Assembly (NCBI GenBank): GCA_964438735.1
Contig: CAYTLW010000007.1
Span: forward strand, 1-64,000
Direction of reading: 5' to 3'
DNA length: 64,000 bases
Source of the DNA: CAYTLW01 sp964438735
GTDB taxonomy: Bacteria > Myxococcota_A > UBA9042
Shown here: positions 8,661 through 18,178 of the stretch, piece by piece
How the letters are laid out: every line of letters begins with the position of its first letter
Position numbering within the stretch: position 1 is the first letter of the stretch
Notes under the pieces: generated by a model
The model's input: the letters and a program-made list of their open reading frames with translations, nothing else
Database searches by the model: none
Told to the model about the DNA's origin: nothing
Position numbers and translations under genes: made by a program

Positions 8661-8927
8661 CTACAGGTGCTCGACGCCCTGCTTCTTGACCTTGGCCTTC
8701 CACACCTTCTCGGGCAGCCACGACGGGCGCTTGGTGGGGGCGGTCACGTGCTCGCGCCATCCCTTGAAGACGTGCACGCGCTTGGTTCCGCGCTCACGCA
8801 GGCGGATGTCGGTGTAACCGCGGCTCGCGGCCTTCAGGGCGGCGCCACGGGGCTGCCGGTTCGAGAAGACGATGTCGCTGTCTTTGCCGTCGACCATGAG
8901 AACGAAGTTTTTCTTGCCGTCTGCCAT
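8661..8927 (-). CDS. MC1-family non-histone chromosomal protein
   Basis: An 88-residue basic protein that reads as a full MC1 domain (PF05854). It shows NFVL at the N-terminus, FSNRQPRGAALKAASRG, IRLRERGTKRVHVFKGW, then APTKRPSWLPEKV and a Lys-rich end. These match the conserved blocks of methanogen MC1 (QPRQAALKAANRG, RLRERGTKKVHVFKAW, PAWMPEKI). MC1 is a monomeric protein that bends and compacts DNA and is known mainly from Methanosarcinales and haloarchaea. The start at 8927 has GGAG 8 bases upstream; upstream in-frame codons encode nothing recognisable. The gene has its own terminator and an AT-rich leader unlike the rest of the window, fitting transfer from archaea. Lysine and arginine make up about a quarter of the residues. 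Confidence 0.92.
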   Translation of the reverse strand: MADGKKNFVLMVDGKDSDIVFSNRQPRGAALKAASRGYTDIRLRERGTKRVHVFKGWREHVTAPTKRPSWLPEKVWKAKVKKQGVEHL

Positions 8928-8940
8928 CTTGTTGTCTCCG

Positions 8941-8957
8941 ATCACCCGTACGGTGAT
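8941..8957 (-). promoter_or_regulatory. Hairpin next to the MC1 ribosome-binding site
   Basis: ATCACC-N5-GGTGAT forms a perfect 6-bp stem in the MC1 leader. Its base is one nucleotide from the GGAG ribosome-binding site (8936-8939). A second inverted repeat, TGATCC-N8-GGATCA, lies at 8991-9010. These could be operator sites or a translational control element; neither role is shown. Confidence 0.35.
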
Positions 8958-9373
8958 TGTGGTTGAGTTGATTTCGGCGTCGATCCTGCTTGATCCTGTT
9001 TGAGGGATCACCTGAATGCCGGCCCGGATTGCATTTCTTGATATATGCGACCCTTCCGCTCTGTTGGCAAGTCCCAGATCAACAAAAATGTGGTGGTCGT
9101 CAAAAAAAAAGTTCAACGCGCGGGCGGAGTTGTCGCGCAAGTTGACACATATTGCCATATAAGTACTTGATATTGCAGCATAAAAAGAAATGGACCGCAG
9201 TATCACGTTCTGATTCACAATCGGGGTACTGCAAGCCATTCGTGATCCGAATCCATGATCATGATGGCGCGTTTCTACGCTCAAGATGCCCCTTGAACGG
9301 TGACGGGGGCGCCGATCGCGAGTCTCTGGAGACATCCTGGCACGGTGGTATGGTGCCAGCGGGGCGGCAGCAG
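8958..9373. other. AT-rich divergent intergenic region, MC1/slt
   Basis: No gene is supported here. The stretch 9030-9200 is clearly richer in A+T than its surroundings (runs of A, ATATATG, ATATTGCCATATAAG). On the minus strand TTGCCA (9065-9070) lies 17 bases from CATATA, a candidate MC1 promoter. On the plus strand an exact TTGACA at 9142-9147 precedes TTGATA with a long 19-base spacer, a possible slt promoter. Both calls are weak. Reading frames running in from either side have no recognisable content. Confidence 0.4.
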
Positions 9374-11698
9374 ATGTTCAAACAGCCGCCCGAGGAGCCC
9401 AAGTTGTCCCCCACCAATCTTCCGCAGTCGATGCCGCTGACCCGAAGCCCAAAGGCCCGTTTCCGCCCACCAGTGGTGGCCGCGGTGCTCGCGGCGTTGA
9501 TGTGTGTGGCCGCCCTTGGCGAGGCACACGCCGCGTCGGCCAAGGGCTGGAACGCCTTGCGTGCCGTGGTTCGCAAGGTTCGTGTCGGAGACCTGGCAGG
9601 GGTCGACGCGACGCTACGCAAGCTGCAGAAGAAGGGATCTGCCGACCATCGGGCCACGGCGTCGTTCGTGCTGGCGCGTGTGTTGGCGGCTCGCGGCCAG
9701 GGTGCTGAAGCACGCAAGGCCCTGCGGCGGGCCCGCGCCATCGCCAAAGTTCACCCGCCTTCGTGGGCCTGGGCCGAAGTCGAGGTGTTGCAGGCCGAGG
9801 GCAAAGAGTCCAAGGCGCTCGCGGCTCTCGAGAGGCTGCGCAGGAAGCAGCCGCGCTTTCGTTGGGCCAAGGCCGACATCACCTGGTCACGCCTGCTGGA
9901 GAAGGCAGCGTCCCCCAAGCGGAGCGTCGCAGGCGCGCTGAAACTCTACGGCAAGCGCAAGGCCTGGCTGCACCTGCCTCAGGATGAGCTGCTGGCCCGC
10001 GCGGCCCGCGGCCAGGCGGCCGTCGGCGACAAGAAGGGCGCCCGCAAGACCTGGAAGAAGCTGCTGATGAAACACCCCCACAGCGACCTGGTGGCCGTGG
10101 CGGAGAAGCACGTCGCCATCGCCAGCCTCAGTGACGCCGAACGTCTGGACCGGGCCGAACTCCTCTTCGCGCGTCGGGCCTATGAGCGATGTCGGGTAGA
10201 GAGCCTGTACCTGTGGAAGAAGAACTACCACCGCGAGAAGGTGGGCTACTTCCTCGGCAAGATCGGCTCGGAGCGCCTTCGCGACGACTACGTGAACGCC
10301 GAGATACACTTCCGGCCGGCCACCGCTGCGGGGGCGCCCTACGCCATGTTCGCGCTGAGCTCCTACGGAATCGTGCTGGGCAAGCTCAAGCGCACCGACG
10401 AGGGCGTCAAGGCCTTCGACACCTGGCTCAAGCGCTACGGTCGATCGGTCAAACCCAAGCGCCTGGTCGAGGCACATTACGACCGGGCGCGCGTCTTGCG
10501 CACCGGTGGCCGTCCGTTGCAGGCCGCGGCCGATATGAAGCGATTCCTGCTCAGCCATCGCAAGGGCATCGACTACGGCAAGTACTGGTGGTTCGTCGGC
10601 TTCTGGACCTACCTCGGCGGCAAGTACGAGGAGGCTATCGGCTATTTCAAGCCCCTGACCCCCTCACGCAACGCCCTGGTCGGCGGCAAGGCGAGGTACT
10701 GGACGGCCAAGGCCTGGGACAAGCTGGGCAAGCGCGACAAGGCGGTCAAGGTGATGCTCCGCCTCTATCGCAATCAGCCGCTGAACTTCTACAGCGGCAT
10801 GGCCGAGGAGCACCTGCGAGCATGGGGCCACGGTAAGAAGATTCCGCGCCGACCCGACCTCAGCAAGGTGCCCTATCGAGTGCCCAACGCCTTCGCCGGG
10901 CTGCCGGATGAGCCGGCCATCGCCACCGTCCGCATCGCCGCCCACCTGGGCGAGTACGACACCTTGCGGGCCGTGCTCAAGGCCAATGAGGGCCGAATCA
11001 TCAAGTCGGTGGGAGCCAAGCGAGCAGCCCGCCTGAGGAGCGACCTGAGCGACGAGTTGGAGGACTTCTACAGCGACCGCAGCCGGGCCTGGAGCCGCCA
11101 CCGCAAGTCCTTGCGCAGGTATCCCACCCGCAAGACGGTGCACCACTGGCGCGGCATCTATCCGCGCGCCTATCACACCCACGTGGTCTGGGCTGCGAAG
11201 CGTTATCGCGCACCGGAGTGGATGGTCTATGCCCACATGTTGCAGGAGTCCCGCTACAAGCCGTGGATGATCTCCCACGCGCCGGCCTATGGCCTGCTCG
11301 AGCTGCTCGATCGCACGGCCAGGCTGCTGGCCCTGGAGCAGAAGGAGGAGTACCAGCTGTGGATGTTGATGCGACCGTCCCACAACATCCGCTGGGGCAC
11401 CCAATACCTGGGCGCGCTGTACAAGAAGTTCGACAAGCAGTTGCCGTTCGCGATCGGCTCCTATAACGGCGGCCCGATGCTCTTCGAGTACCACCTCAAT
11501 ATCAGCAAGGGGCTCGACTTCGACGTGATGGTCGACGACCTCGGACCGCACGAAAGCCGCAACTACACCCGCATGGTGATTGGCCACTTCCTGCGTTACC
11601 TGGCGATCTACGAGAAGCCGGACAGGGCCGCGGAGCTGCGCAAGCAGCTGTTGTTGAAGAGCTGGCAACCGAAGTGGCTCAAAAACCCGAACTACTGA
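9374..11698 (+). CDS. Slt70-type soluble lytic murein transglycosylase
   Basis: A 774-residue periplasmic enzyme that cleaves the MurNAc-GlcNAc bond to leave 1,6-anhydroMurNAc. An N-terminal hydrophobic signal segment (RPPVVAAVLAALMCVAALGEAHA) is followed by a long helical-repeat (TPR-like) region rich in Lys/Arg/Ala, as in the Slt70 superhelix. The C-terminal SLT domain has the catalytic Glu625 in MLQESRY, then AYGLLEL, NIRWGTQYL, IGSYNGGP and ESRNYTRMV, the usual order. AYGLLEL has Glu where Gln or Met is commoner. The start is uncertain: 9374 (MFKQ) is chosen, but 9431 (MPLTRSPKARFRPP) gives a neater signal peptide. Confidence 0.88.
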   Translation: MFKQPPEEPKLSPTNLPQSMPLTRSPKARFRPPVVAAVLAALMCVAALGEAHAASAKGWNALRAVVRKVRVGDLAGVDATLRKLQKKGSADHRATASFVLARVLAARGQGAEARKALRRARAIAKVHPPSWAWAEVEVLQAEGKESKALAALERLRRKQPRFRWAKADITWSRLLEKAASPKRSVAGALKLYGKRKAWLHLPQDELLARAARGQAAVGDKKGARKTWKKLLMKHPHSDLVAVAEKHVAIASLSDAERLDRAELLFARRAYERCRVESLYLWKKNYHREKVGYFLGKIGSERLRDDYVNAEIHFRPATAAGAPYAMFALSSYGIVLGKLKRTDEGVKAFDTWLKRYGRSVKPKRLVEAHYDRARVLRTGGRPLQAAADMKRFLLSHRKGIDYGKYWWFVGFWTYLGGKYEEAIGYFKPLTPSRNALVGGKARYWTAKAWDKLGKRDKAVKVMLRLYRNQPLNFYSGMAEEHLRAWGHGKKIPRRPDLSKVPYRVPNAFAGLPDEPAIATVRIAAHLGEYDTLRAVLKANEGRIIKSVGAKRAARLRSDLSDELEDFYSDRSRAWSRHRKSLRRYPTRKTVHHWRGIYPRAYHTHVVWAAKRYRAPEWMVYAHMLQESRYKPWMISHAPAYGLLELLDRTARLLALEQKEEYQLWMLMRPSHNIRWGTQYLGALYKKFDKQLPFAIGSYNGGPMLFEYHLNISKGLDFDVMVDDLGPHESRNYTRMVIGHFLRYLAIYEKPDRAAELRKQLLLKSWQPKWLKNPNY

Positions 11699-11702
11699 TT
11701 TG

Positions 11703-11777
11703 TTTGGGGGGCCGGGGCTCGGCCCCCAGCCAGAAAAAGTGTCATTTTTCTGGCTTCCCCACTGCATCAGGGCAGCG
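11703..11777 (-). repeat. Multi-hairpin intergenic repeat, copy 3 (inverted)
   Basis: Read on the minus strand, this is the same element: gctgccctgATGCAGTGGGG, the long hairpin AGCCAGAAAAA-TGACAC-TTTTTCTGGCT, then GGGGGCCGAGCCCCGGCCCCC. Stem bases differ from the other copies but pairing is kept. It fills the gap between the convergent slt and esterase genes and may act as a bidirectional transcription end. Confidence 0.82.
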
Positions 11778-11800
11778 GCCGCTGCCCTGGGTCTTGCACC

Positions 11801-13189
11801 CTACAGCTTGCAATATGCGGGGAAGTCCTTGGGCAGGCCGGCGGCGAAGGGCGCCGCGCTGGCGCCGCGGGTGTGGGCCTTGAGGAAGGTCCAGACGTGC
11901 GGCATGAGGGCCAGCGGGATCTCGTGGCCCTTGCCGTGGTCGCAGCTCGCATGCCACCAGCCATTGTCGCCGAGCGCCTTCAGCAGGCTCTTGGCCAGCG
12001 TGTGGAAGTTCTGGTTGTAGGCTTCGTCGGTTTCGCCACCCCAGGTGACCAGCATGGGCACCTTGGAAGCGTCTTTGGGCCACGCGTGCAGGTATCCGCC
12101 TGATAGCGGCGCGGAGGCCGCCAGGGCCTTGCCACGATGGGCCGTCAGGAAGGTGGTCATCATGCCGCCGCCGCTCATACCCGTGACGTAGATCCGGTCG
12201 GCGTTGATGGTGTGCTGCTCGCCGATGCATTTGAGCATGTCCGAGAAGAAGACCAATTCCCTGTTGTCCTTGTCGAAGACCTTCTCACCGTAGCGCCAGT
12301 CCAGCACGGGCTTGCTGCCATCGACCATTGCGCTGGTCTCCGGCGCGACCAGGATGAAGGGGTCAGCCGTCTCGCCGCCGTGGATCTTGTCCCAGGTCGT
12401 CGACTTGAGGATGCCCGCCGCGTTGCCGGTATTGCCGTGGTAGAGGAAGACGACAGGCAGCTTGGCGGTCGAGCCGGTGGCCGTCGCGGCGGCGGGCAGG
12501 ACGATGACGAATTGCCGCTCGAAGGTGGCGCTGGTCATCTTGTTCACGCCGGCCTTCAGCGTCGGGCAAGTGGCGATGGGGTCGTAGACCACTGCCTGGG
12601 TCTTGCAACTCACGGCGTAGGGATCGCCTTCGCTGCCGAAAGGCACGGCCTTGAAGGTGGAGCCGGCCAGGTCCGCCTTGAAGTCCGGGATGTCGCCCTG
12701 CAGACCGCCACAGAAGGTGTTGTTGGCCGAGTCGATGGTGCCCTCGAGCGTCAGGCTTGCCCCAACCGGGCTGCCGGTGGGCGAGGCCTTCGCCGGCACG
12801 ATGACCTTGCCCAGATCGGCGGTGAAGGTGCCGTCGGCCTTCACCTCGACGTTGCTGACCGAAGCGATCGGGGCATCGCTGATCCAGTCGCCGCTGGTGC
12901 CGAGGGCGTACATGTCCAGGGTGGACAGCTTGCCGCCCTTGTCCGCCTCTCCTTCGGCCGTGAGCGAGATCTTCATGCGCAGCTGTGCACCAGCGAGGCT
13001 GAGCTTGATGCCGACGAAGTAATCGCCGTCGGTGAGCAGGGTATTGACCGTGCCCGCGGGCTCGTCGTCCTCCGCGGCGCAGCCCGCGGGTGCGGCGAAG
13101 AGCGCCACGACAAGCAGGCTGCTCAGCGCGCCACCGTGCGGCCAACGGCTCTTGATCTTCGCCCGACGGGCGGATTTGACATCTCGCAT
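11801..13189 (-). CDS. Lipoprotein alpha/beta-hydrolase (LpqC/PHB-depolymerase-like esterase)
   Basis: A 462-residue exported protein. The N-terminus is a lipoprotein-like signal (SLLVVALFAAPAGC, then an Asp/Glu-rich linker). The first half is a beta-rich region without a clear family. The C-terminal half is an esterase domain of the LpqC/poly-3-hydroxybutyrate-depolymerase type. It has VVFLYHGNTG for the oxyanion region, the nucleophile elbow GMSGGG, GGETDEAYNQ likely holding the acid residue, and DHGKGHEIP with the catalytic His. The start at 13189 is favoured because GAGGA lies 6 bases upstream; an ATG two codons earlier is too close to it. The substrate is unknown (esters, feruloyl groups or polyesters are family options). 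Confidence 0.75.
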   Translation of the reverse strand: MRDVKSARRAKIKSRWPHGGALSSLLVVALFAAPAGCAAEDDEPAGTVNTLLTDGDYFVGIKLSLAGAQLRMKISLTAEGEADKGGKLSTLDMYALGTSGDWISDAPIASVSNVEVKADGTFTADLGKVIVPAKASPTGSPVGASLTLEGTIDSANNTFCGGLQGDIPDFKADLAGSTFKAVPFGSEGDPYAVSCKTQAVVYDPIATCPTLKAGVNKMTSATFERQFVIVLPAAATATGSTAKLPVVFLYHGNTGNAAGILKSTTWDKIHGGETADPFILVAPETSAMVDGSKPVLDWRYGEKVFDKDNRELVFFSDMLKCIGEQHTINADRIYVTGMSGGGMMTTFLTAHRGKALAASAPLSGGYLHAWPKDASKVPMLVTWGGETDEAYNQNFHTLAKSLLKALGDNGWWHASCDHGKGHEIPLALMPHVWTFLKAHTRGASAAPFAAGLPKDFPAYCKL

Positions 13190-13381
13190 GCGCATTCCTC
13201 ATCACTCGGGAGGCGCGAAAGCTACGGCAAGCCGGCCAACGCAGCAAGCAGGGAGGCGATTGTAGTCGACATCCTGGCTACGTATCTGCATACTCCCGCG
13301 CCTCGACAGCCGGTCGGTTTGACGCCGACCCGCCAGTGCAGCCCGAACTGAACTTTGCCCGGGCCCCAACGAGGAGATCAG

Positions 13382-14707
<1,326 letters not shown>

Positions 14708-14718
14708 AACAAGAAGGT

Positions 14719-14777
14719 TCGGCGAGCGCACACGGGCCTGAATTCGGGCTGTCCGCCAGGGCAGGGGTGCTCGCCGA
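14719..14777 (+). promoter_or_regulatory. Long intercistronic stem-loop, ahcY/aminotransferase
   Basis: TCGGCGAGC at 14719-14727 pairs with GCTCGCCGA at 14769-14777, and two more pairs extend the stem to 11. The enclosed 37 bases can pair further (CCTGAATTCGGG). There is no T-run after it, so it looks like a processing or leader structure in front of the aminotransferase ribosome-binding site, not a terminator. Confidence 0.5.
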
Positions 14778-14792
14778 CCAGGGAGCGCACCG

Positions 14793-16103
14793 ATGTCCGA
14801 TACGTGGCTGGAGTCCGGCCTGTCGCCCATGGCGGCCAAGCTGCAACCCTCGTCGATTCTGGCCATCGCCGCTCAGGTGCGGGCGATGGTCGCCTCGGGT
14901 CGGGAGATCTGCAACCTGACCATCGGCGACTTCAAGCCGGCCGAGTACCCGATCCCGGAGCGCCTCGCGGAGGCGTGCGTGCAGGCCACCCGCGCCGGCT
15001 ATACCAACTACCCGCCGCCCAACGGCATCGCAGAGCTGCGCCAGGCCGTGGTGGATCTGTACCGCGCCCGTATGGGTGTCGAGGTGGACCCCTCCCTGGT
15101 GACGGTCGCCAGCGGTGCGCGTCCGTTGCTCTATGCGACCTATCGCGCCCTGGTGGAGCCCGGCGACACGGTGGTCTACGCAGTCCCGTCCTGGAATAAC
15201 GACCACTACACAAAGATGCTCGGCGGCCGGGCGGCAGAGGTCGAGGTGGACGCCGGCGACCACTTCTTCCCGCGGCCCGATCAGATCCGGCCGCACCTGT
15301 CGCAGGCACGCCTGGTGGCGTTGAACTCGCCGCTGAACCCGTCCGGCACCTGCATCCTGCGCGAGAAGCTGACCGAGATCTGCACCGACATCGTCGCCGA
15401 GAACGAGCGCCGCAAGGAGACCGGCGACAAGCCCCTGTTCCTGCTCTACGACCAGATCTATTGGATGCTGACGCTGGGCGACATCGGCCACGCCGACCCG
15501 GTCTCGTGCGTGCCGGAGATGACGAACTACACGGTCAGCGTCGACGGCATCTCCAAAGCCTTTGCCGCGACCGGTATGCGCGTGGGCTGGGGCGTGGCGC
15601 CGGAGCCGGTCTCCCAGGCCATCAACCGGATCCTCGGCCACGTGGGCGCCTGGGCGCCGCATCCCACGCAGCGGGCCACGGTCGAGTTGCTGCGCGACGC
15701 GGCGGCCCTCGATGGCTATTTGAGCTGGATCCGCAAAGAGGCCAAGAGCCGCCTGAAGCTGCTCTACGACCGCCTGAGTGCGCTGGGCGAACGACTGCCC
15801 ATTCGGGCGATGGCGCCAGAAGGCGCGATCTACCTGAGCGTTGAGTTTGCCCTACGGGGCTGGAAGTGGCGCGACTGGCCGCTGGACAGCGCGGACGAGG
15901 TGCGCAACTTCCTGCTCGAGTCCAGCGGCATGGCCGTGGTGCCCTTCGACGCCTTTGGCGCCCACCACGCCACCGACTGGTATCGGCTCAGCGTCGGCGC
16001 GGTGAGCTGCGATGAACTGGACGCGGTGATGACCCGTCTGGAGAACGCTTGCGCCGAGCTCGAAGGCCCTGGCCGCGCACCGTCCGTCTCCCCGGCACTC
16101 TAG
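14793..16103 (+). CDS. PLP-dependent class I aminotransferase
   Basis: A 436-residue fold-type I aminotransferase resembling the aspartate-aminotransferase Ib group. Visible elements are the N-terminal NLTIGDF, YTNYPPPNG substrate/cofactor loop, SPLNPSGT, LLYDQIYW with the Asp that pairs with the pyridine nitrogen, and the Schiff-base lysine in DGISKAFAATGMRVGW. GGGAG 7 bases before the ATG supports the start. Its substrate is unclear; the nearby dapB hints at amino-acid biosynthesis, and the family includes aspartate and LL-diaminopimelate aminotransferases, but neither is proved. Confidence 0.85.
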   Translation: MSDTWLESGLSPMAAKLQPSSILAIAAQVRAMVASGREICNLTIGDFKPAEYPIPERLAEACVQATRAGYTNYPPPNGIAELRQAVVDLYRARMGVEVDPSLVTVASGARPLLYATYRALVEPGDTVVYAVPSWNNDHYTKMLGGRAAEVEVDAGDHFFPRPDQIRPHLSQARLVALNSPLNPSGTCILREKLTEICTDIVAENERRKETGDKPLFLLYDQIYWMLTLGDIGHADPVSCVPEMTNYTVSVDGISKAFAATGMRVGWGVAPEPVSQAINRILGHVGAWAPHPTQRATVELLRDAAALDGYLSWIRKEAKSRLKLLYDRLSALGERLPIRAMAPEGAIYLSVEFALRGWKWRDWPLDSADEVRNFLLESSGMAVVPFDAFGAHHATDWYRLSVGAVSCDELDAVMTRLENACAELEGPGRAPSVSPAL

Positions 16104-16115
16104 CCGGGCCGGCCG

Positions 16116-17261
16116 ATGAGCTGTGCGGAGCCAGACCCCGAACATCCGCTCCAGGAGGACAGCACGTGGCTGTTCACCTGTCGGCATGAACACGAACCCA
16201 GACTGGTAGAGGAGCTGACGCGACTGGGCTGCGAACCGGCTGCGCTGCGCACTCTGCTGCCCGGATTGGTGCAGGCGGACGGGCTCGGGGAGGCAACGCC
16301 GGATGGGCTGGCCCGGATGGATCCCGTCTGGGCGCTGCAGGTTCTGCCCGCCGCGTTGGCCATCTCCGGGGCCTCGATTCGCAAGCTGGCTCGCGCTGCG
16401 GTGGATGGGCTCGCTGCCGGACTCGATGAATTCGACGGCGCGTGGCGGCTGCACGGCCTGGTCCCGGGCATGTTCAAGGGCCAGCCCAAGCCGGCCATGG
16501 GCCGCCGACTGACCCTGCTGATCGAGGCCGTGCAAGACGAGTTGAAGCGTCGACGCCGGCGGGCGTGGCGGCGGTTGGCTGCCGACGAGCGCGAGCCTCA
16601 GGCGCTGGCGCAGTTGTTGTTGCTGGGACCGGAGCAGGCCTGGGTCTGCCTGTCGCCCTGTTTGGACCTGCCGGTCGGCGGCCACTGGCCCAGCTTGCTG
16701 CCCGCAGGCCTGGCCGCGGTAGCCAACGATCCTGCGGCGCCTTCGAGTGCATTCCGCAAGCTGGACGAGGCCCTGGCCTGCATGGGCAGGTGGCCGCGAG
16801 ATGGCGACAGCGCGGTGGACCTGGGTGCAGCGCCTGGCGGATGGTCGCACGTGATGCTGCGACATGGCGCACGGGTACAAGCCGTCGATCGCTCGCCGCT
16901 GGCTGAACCGCTGATGCGTCACCCCCGTCTGCACTGGCAGCGCGGTGATGCGTTCCGATTCCGCCCCTCGGCGCCTGTCGACTGGCTGGTGGCAGACGTG
17001 GCAGCCTACCCCGAGCGCGTCGCCGAGCTGCTGGCCGACTGGTGCGGCGAACGCCTGGCGCGCACGATGGTGGTCCAGATGAAGTTCAAGGGTGAGACCG
17101 ACTGGCAGGCCCTGGATGCAGCCCTGGCCACAGCCCGCCGACATGGCTACAGCGCTCGCGCCCGCCACTTCTTCAACGACAAGAATGAGGTCACCCTGAT
17201 GATCGCCGAACCCAGGGCAGACGTTGCAGCCGCCCGAGGCGAGGCCGAGGAGCAAACATGA
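16116..17261 (+). CDS. RlmM-like 23S rRNA 2'-O-ribose methyltransferase
   Basis: A 381-residue protein with an N-terminal THUMP-like region and a C-terminal FtsJ/RrmJ Rossmann methyltransferase. The SAM motif is DLGAAPGGWSHVML. The K-D-K-E catalytic tetrad is readable as Lys in AFRKLDEAL, Asp in LVADVA, Lys in MKFKG and Glu in NDKNEVTL; the last motif is typical of RlmM, which methylates C2498 of 23S rRNA. The size agrees with E. coli RlmM. It lies 12 bp after the aminotransferase and overlaps dapB by 4 bp (ATGA), so translation is probably coupled. It uses SAM and would produce SAH, the substrate of ahcY upstream. Confidence 0.82.
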   Translation: MSCAEPDPEHPLQEDSTWLFTCRHEHEPRLVEELTRLGCEPAALRTLLPGLVQADGLGEATPDGLARMDPVWALQVLPAALAISGASIRKLARAAVDGLAAGLDEFDGAWRLHGLVPGMFKGQPKPAMGRRLTLLIEAVQDELKRRRRRAWRRLAADEREPQALAQLLLLGPEQAWVCLSPCLDLPVGGHWPSLLPAGLAAVANDPAAPSSAFRKLDEALACMGRWPRDGDSAVDLGAAPGGWSHVMLRHGARVQAVDRSPLAEPLMRHPRLHWQRGDAFRFRPSAPVDWLVADVAAYPERVAELLADWCGERLARTMVVQMKFKGETDWQALDAALATARRHGYSARARHFFNDKNEVTLMIAEPRADVAAARGEAEEQT

Positions 17262-18031
17262 CCGTACCTGCCATCCGACTCGCCGTGGTCGCGCCCAACG
17301 GACGCATGGGCGCCGCGGTCTGCGAACTGGCCGCTGACGAACCCTCTCTGGACCTGGTCGCCCGCATCGTCCCGCCCGGTGAATCGGGCGGCGTATTGCT
17401 GCACATGGTCGACCCGGCGACCGTCGATGTGATGGTCGACTTCTCCCATCGTGAGGCGGTTGGAGATCATGCAGCCTGGTGTGCTCAGGGTGGGGTGGCC
17501 TGGGTGCTGGGTACGACCGGGCTGACGGCCGATGACGACATCGCCGTGGCCATCGCAGCGAAACGCACCGTGATCTTCCAGGCCAGCAACTTCTCCATCG
17601 GCGTCGCGCTGCTGGCCGACCTCTCTGCACGCGCCGCGCGGGTGCTCGGCACGGACGCGGATGTGGAGATCGTCGAGTCCCATCATCATCACAAGCGGGA
17701 CGCGCCATCCGGCACGGCGTTGACCCTGGGCAAGGCGGTCGCCGGTGGCCGCGGGCAGGTACTGGAGGAGGTCGTTGCGCACGGCCGACAGGGCCTCATC
17801 GGAGAGCGGCCGCGCGGCGAAATCGGCATGCACGCCATGCGCCTGGCCGACATCGTCGGTCGTCATTCGGTGCACTTCGGCTGGTCCATGGAAGGGCTCG
17901 TGCTGACTCATGAGGCGCGCGACCGACGGGTATTCGCCGCCGGTGCCCTGCGCGCCGCCACCTTTGCCAGCGCGCGGCGTCGTGCCGGCGAAGTGGGTAA
18001 CGTGGGCATGGCCGACCTGGTCGGCGACTGA
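17258..18031 (+). CDS. dapB: 4-hydroxy-tetrahydrodipicolinate reductase
   Basis: A 257-residue reductase of the lysine/diaminopimelate pathway. The strongest marks are EIVESHHHHKRDAPSGTA, holding the catalytic His and the Lys of the active site, plus VLGTTGL, FSIGVALL, IGMHAMRL and the C-terminal HEARDRRVFAAGAL. The N-terminal nucleotide motif reads VVAPNGRMG, so the first glycine of the usual GxxGRMG is replaced (Pro/Ala). This is an uncommon variation that leaves the GRMG part intact. The start overlaps the rlmM-like stop. Confidence 0.93.
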   Translation: MTVPAIRLAVVAPNGRMGAAVCELAADEPSLDLVARIVPPGESGGVLLHMVDPATVDVMVDFSHREAVGDHAAWCAQGGVAWVLGTTGLTADDDIAVAIAAKRTVIFQASNFSIGVALLADLSARAARVLGTDADVEIVESHHHHKRDAPSGTALTLGKAVAGGRGQVLEEVVAHGRQGLIGERPRGEIGMHAMRLADIVGRHSVHFGWSMEGLVLTHEARDRRVFAAGALRAATFASARRRAGEVGNVGMADLVGD

Positions 18032-18134
18032 GACCGCCGCCGGGCGGGACACGACGGCGGATAAACCCCGTGATCAGTGCCTGCTCGCCTCCCTTGCCAC
18101 CCCTGCGCCCATGCGGCACCCTCGGGCCCCGAAT

Positions 18135-18151
18135 ACCGGCTGGCAGCCGGT
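18135..18151 (+). promoter_or_regulatory. Small hairpin in the nuoA leader
   Basis: ACCGGCT-GGC-AGCCGGT is a perfect 7-bp stem with a 3-base loop, 27 bases before the nuoA start. The dapB-nuoA gap (147 bp) also has CCGCCG/CGGCGG at about 18034-18060. No clear -35/-10 promoter was seen, so nuo may be read through from upstream. Confidence 0.35.
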
Positions 18152-18178
18152 GCCTCCCACCCCCGCAATCGAGCGCCC

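Noticed and set aside
13190..13381. SAH riboswitch upstream of ahcY
   Set aside because: The consensus core was not found in this 190-bp gap.
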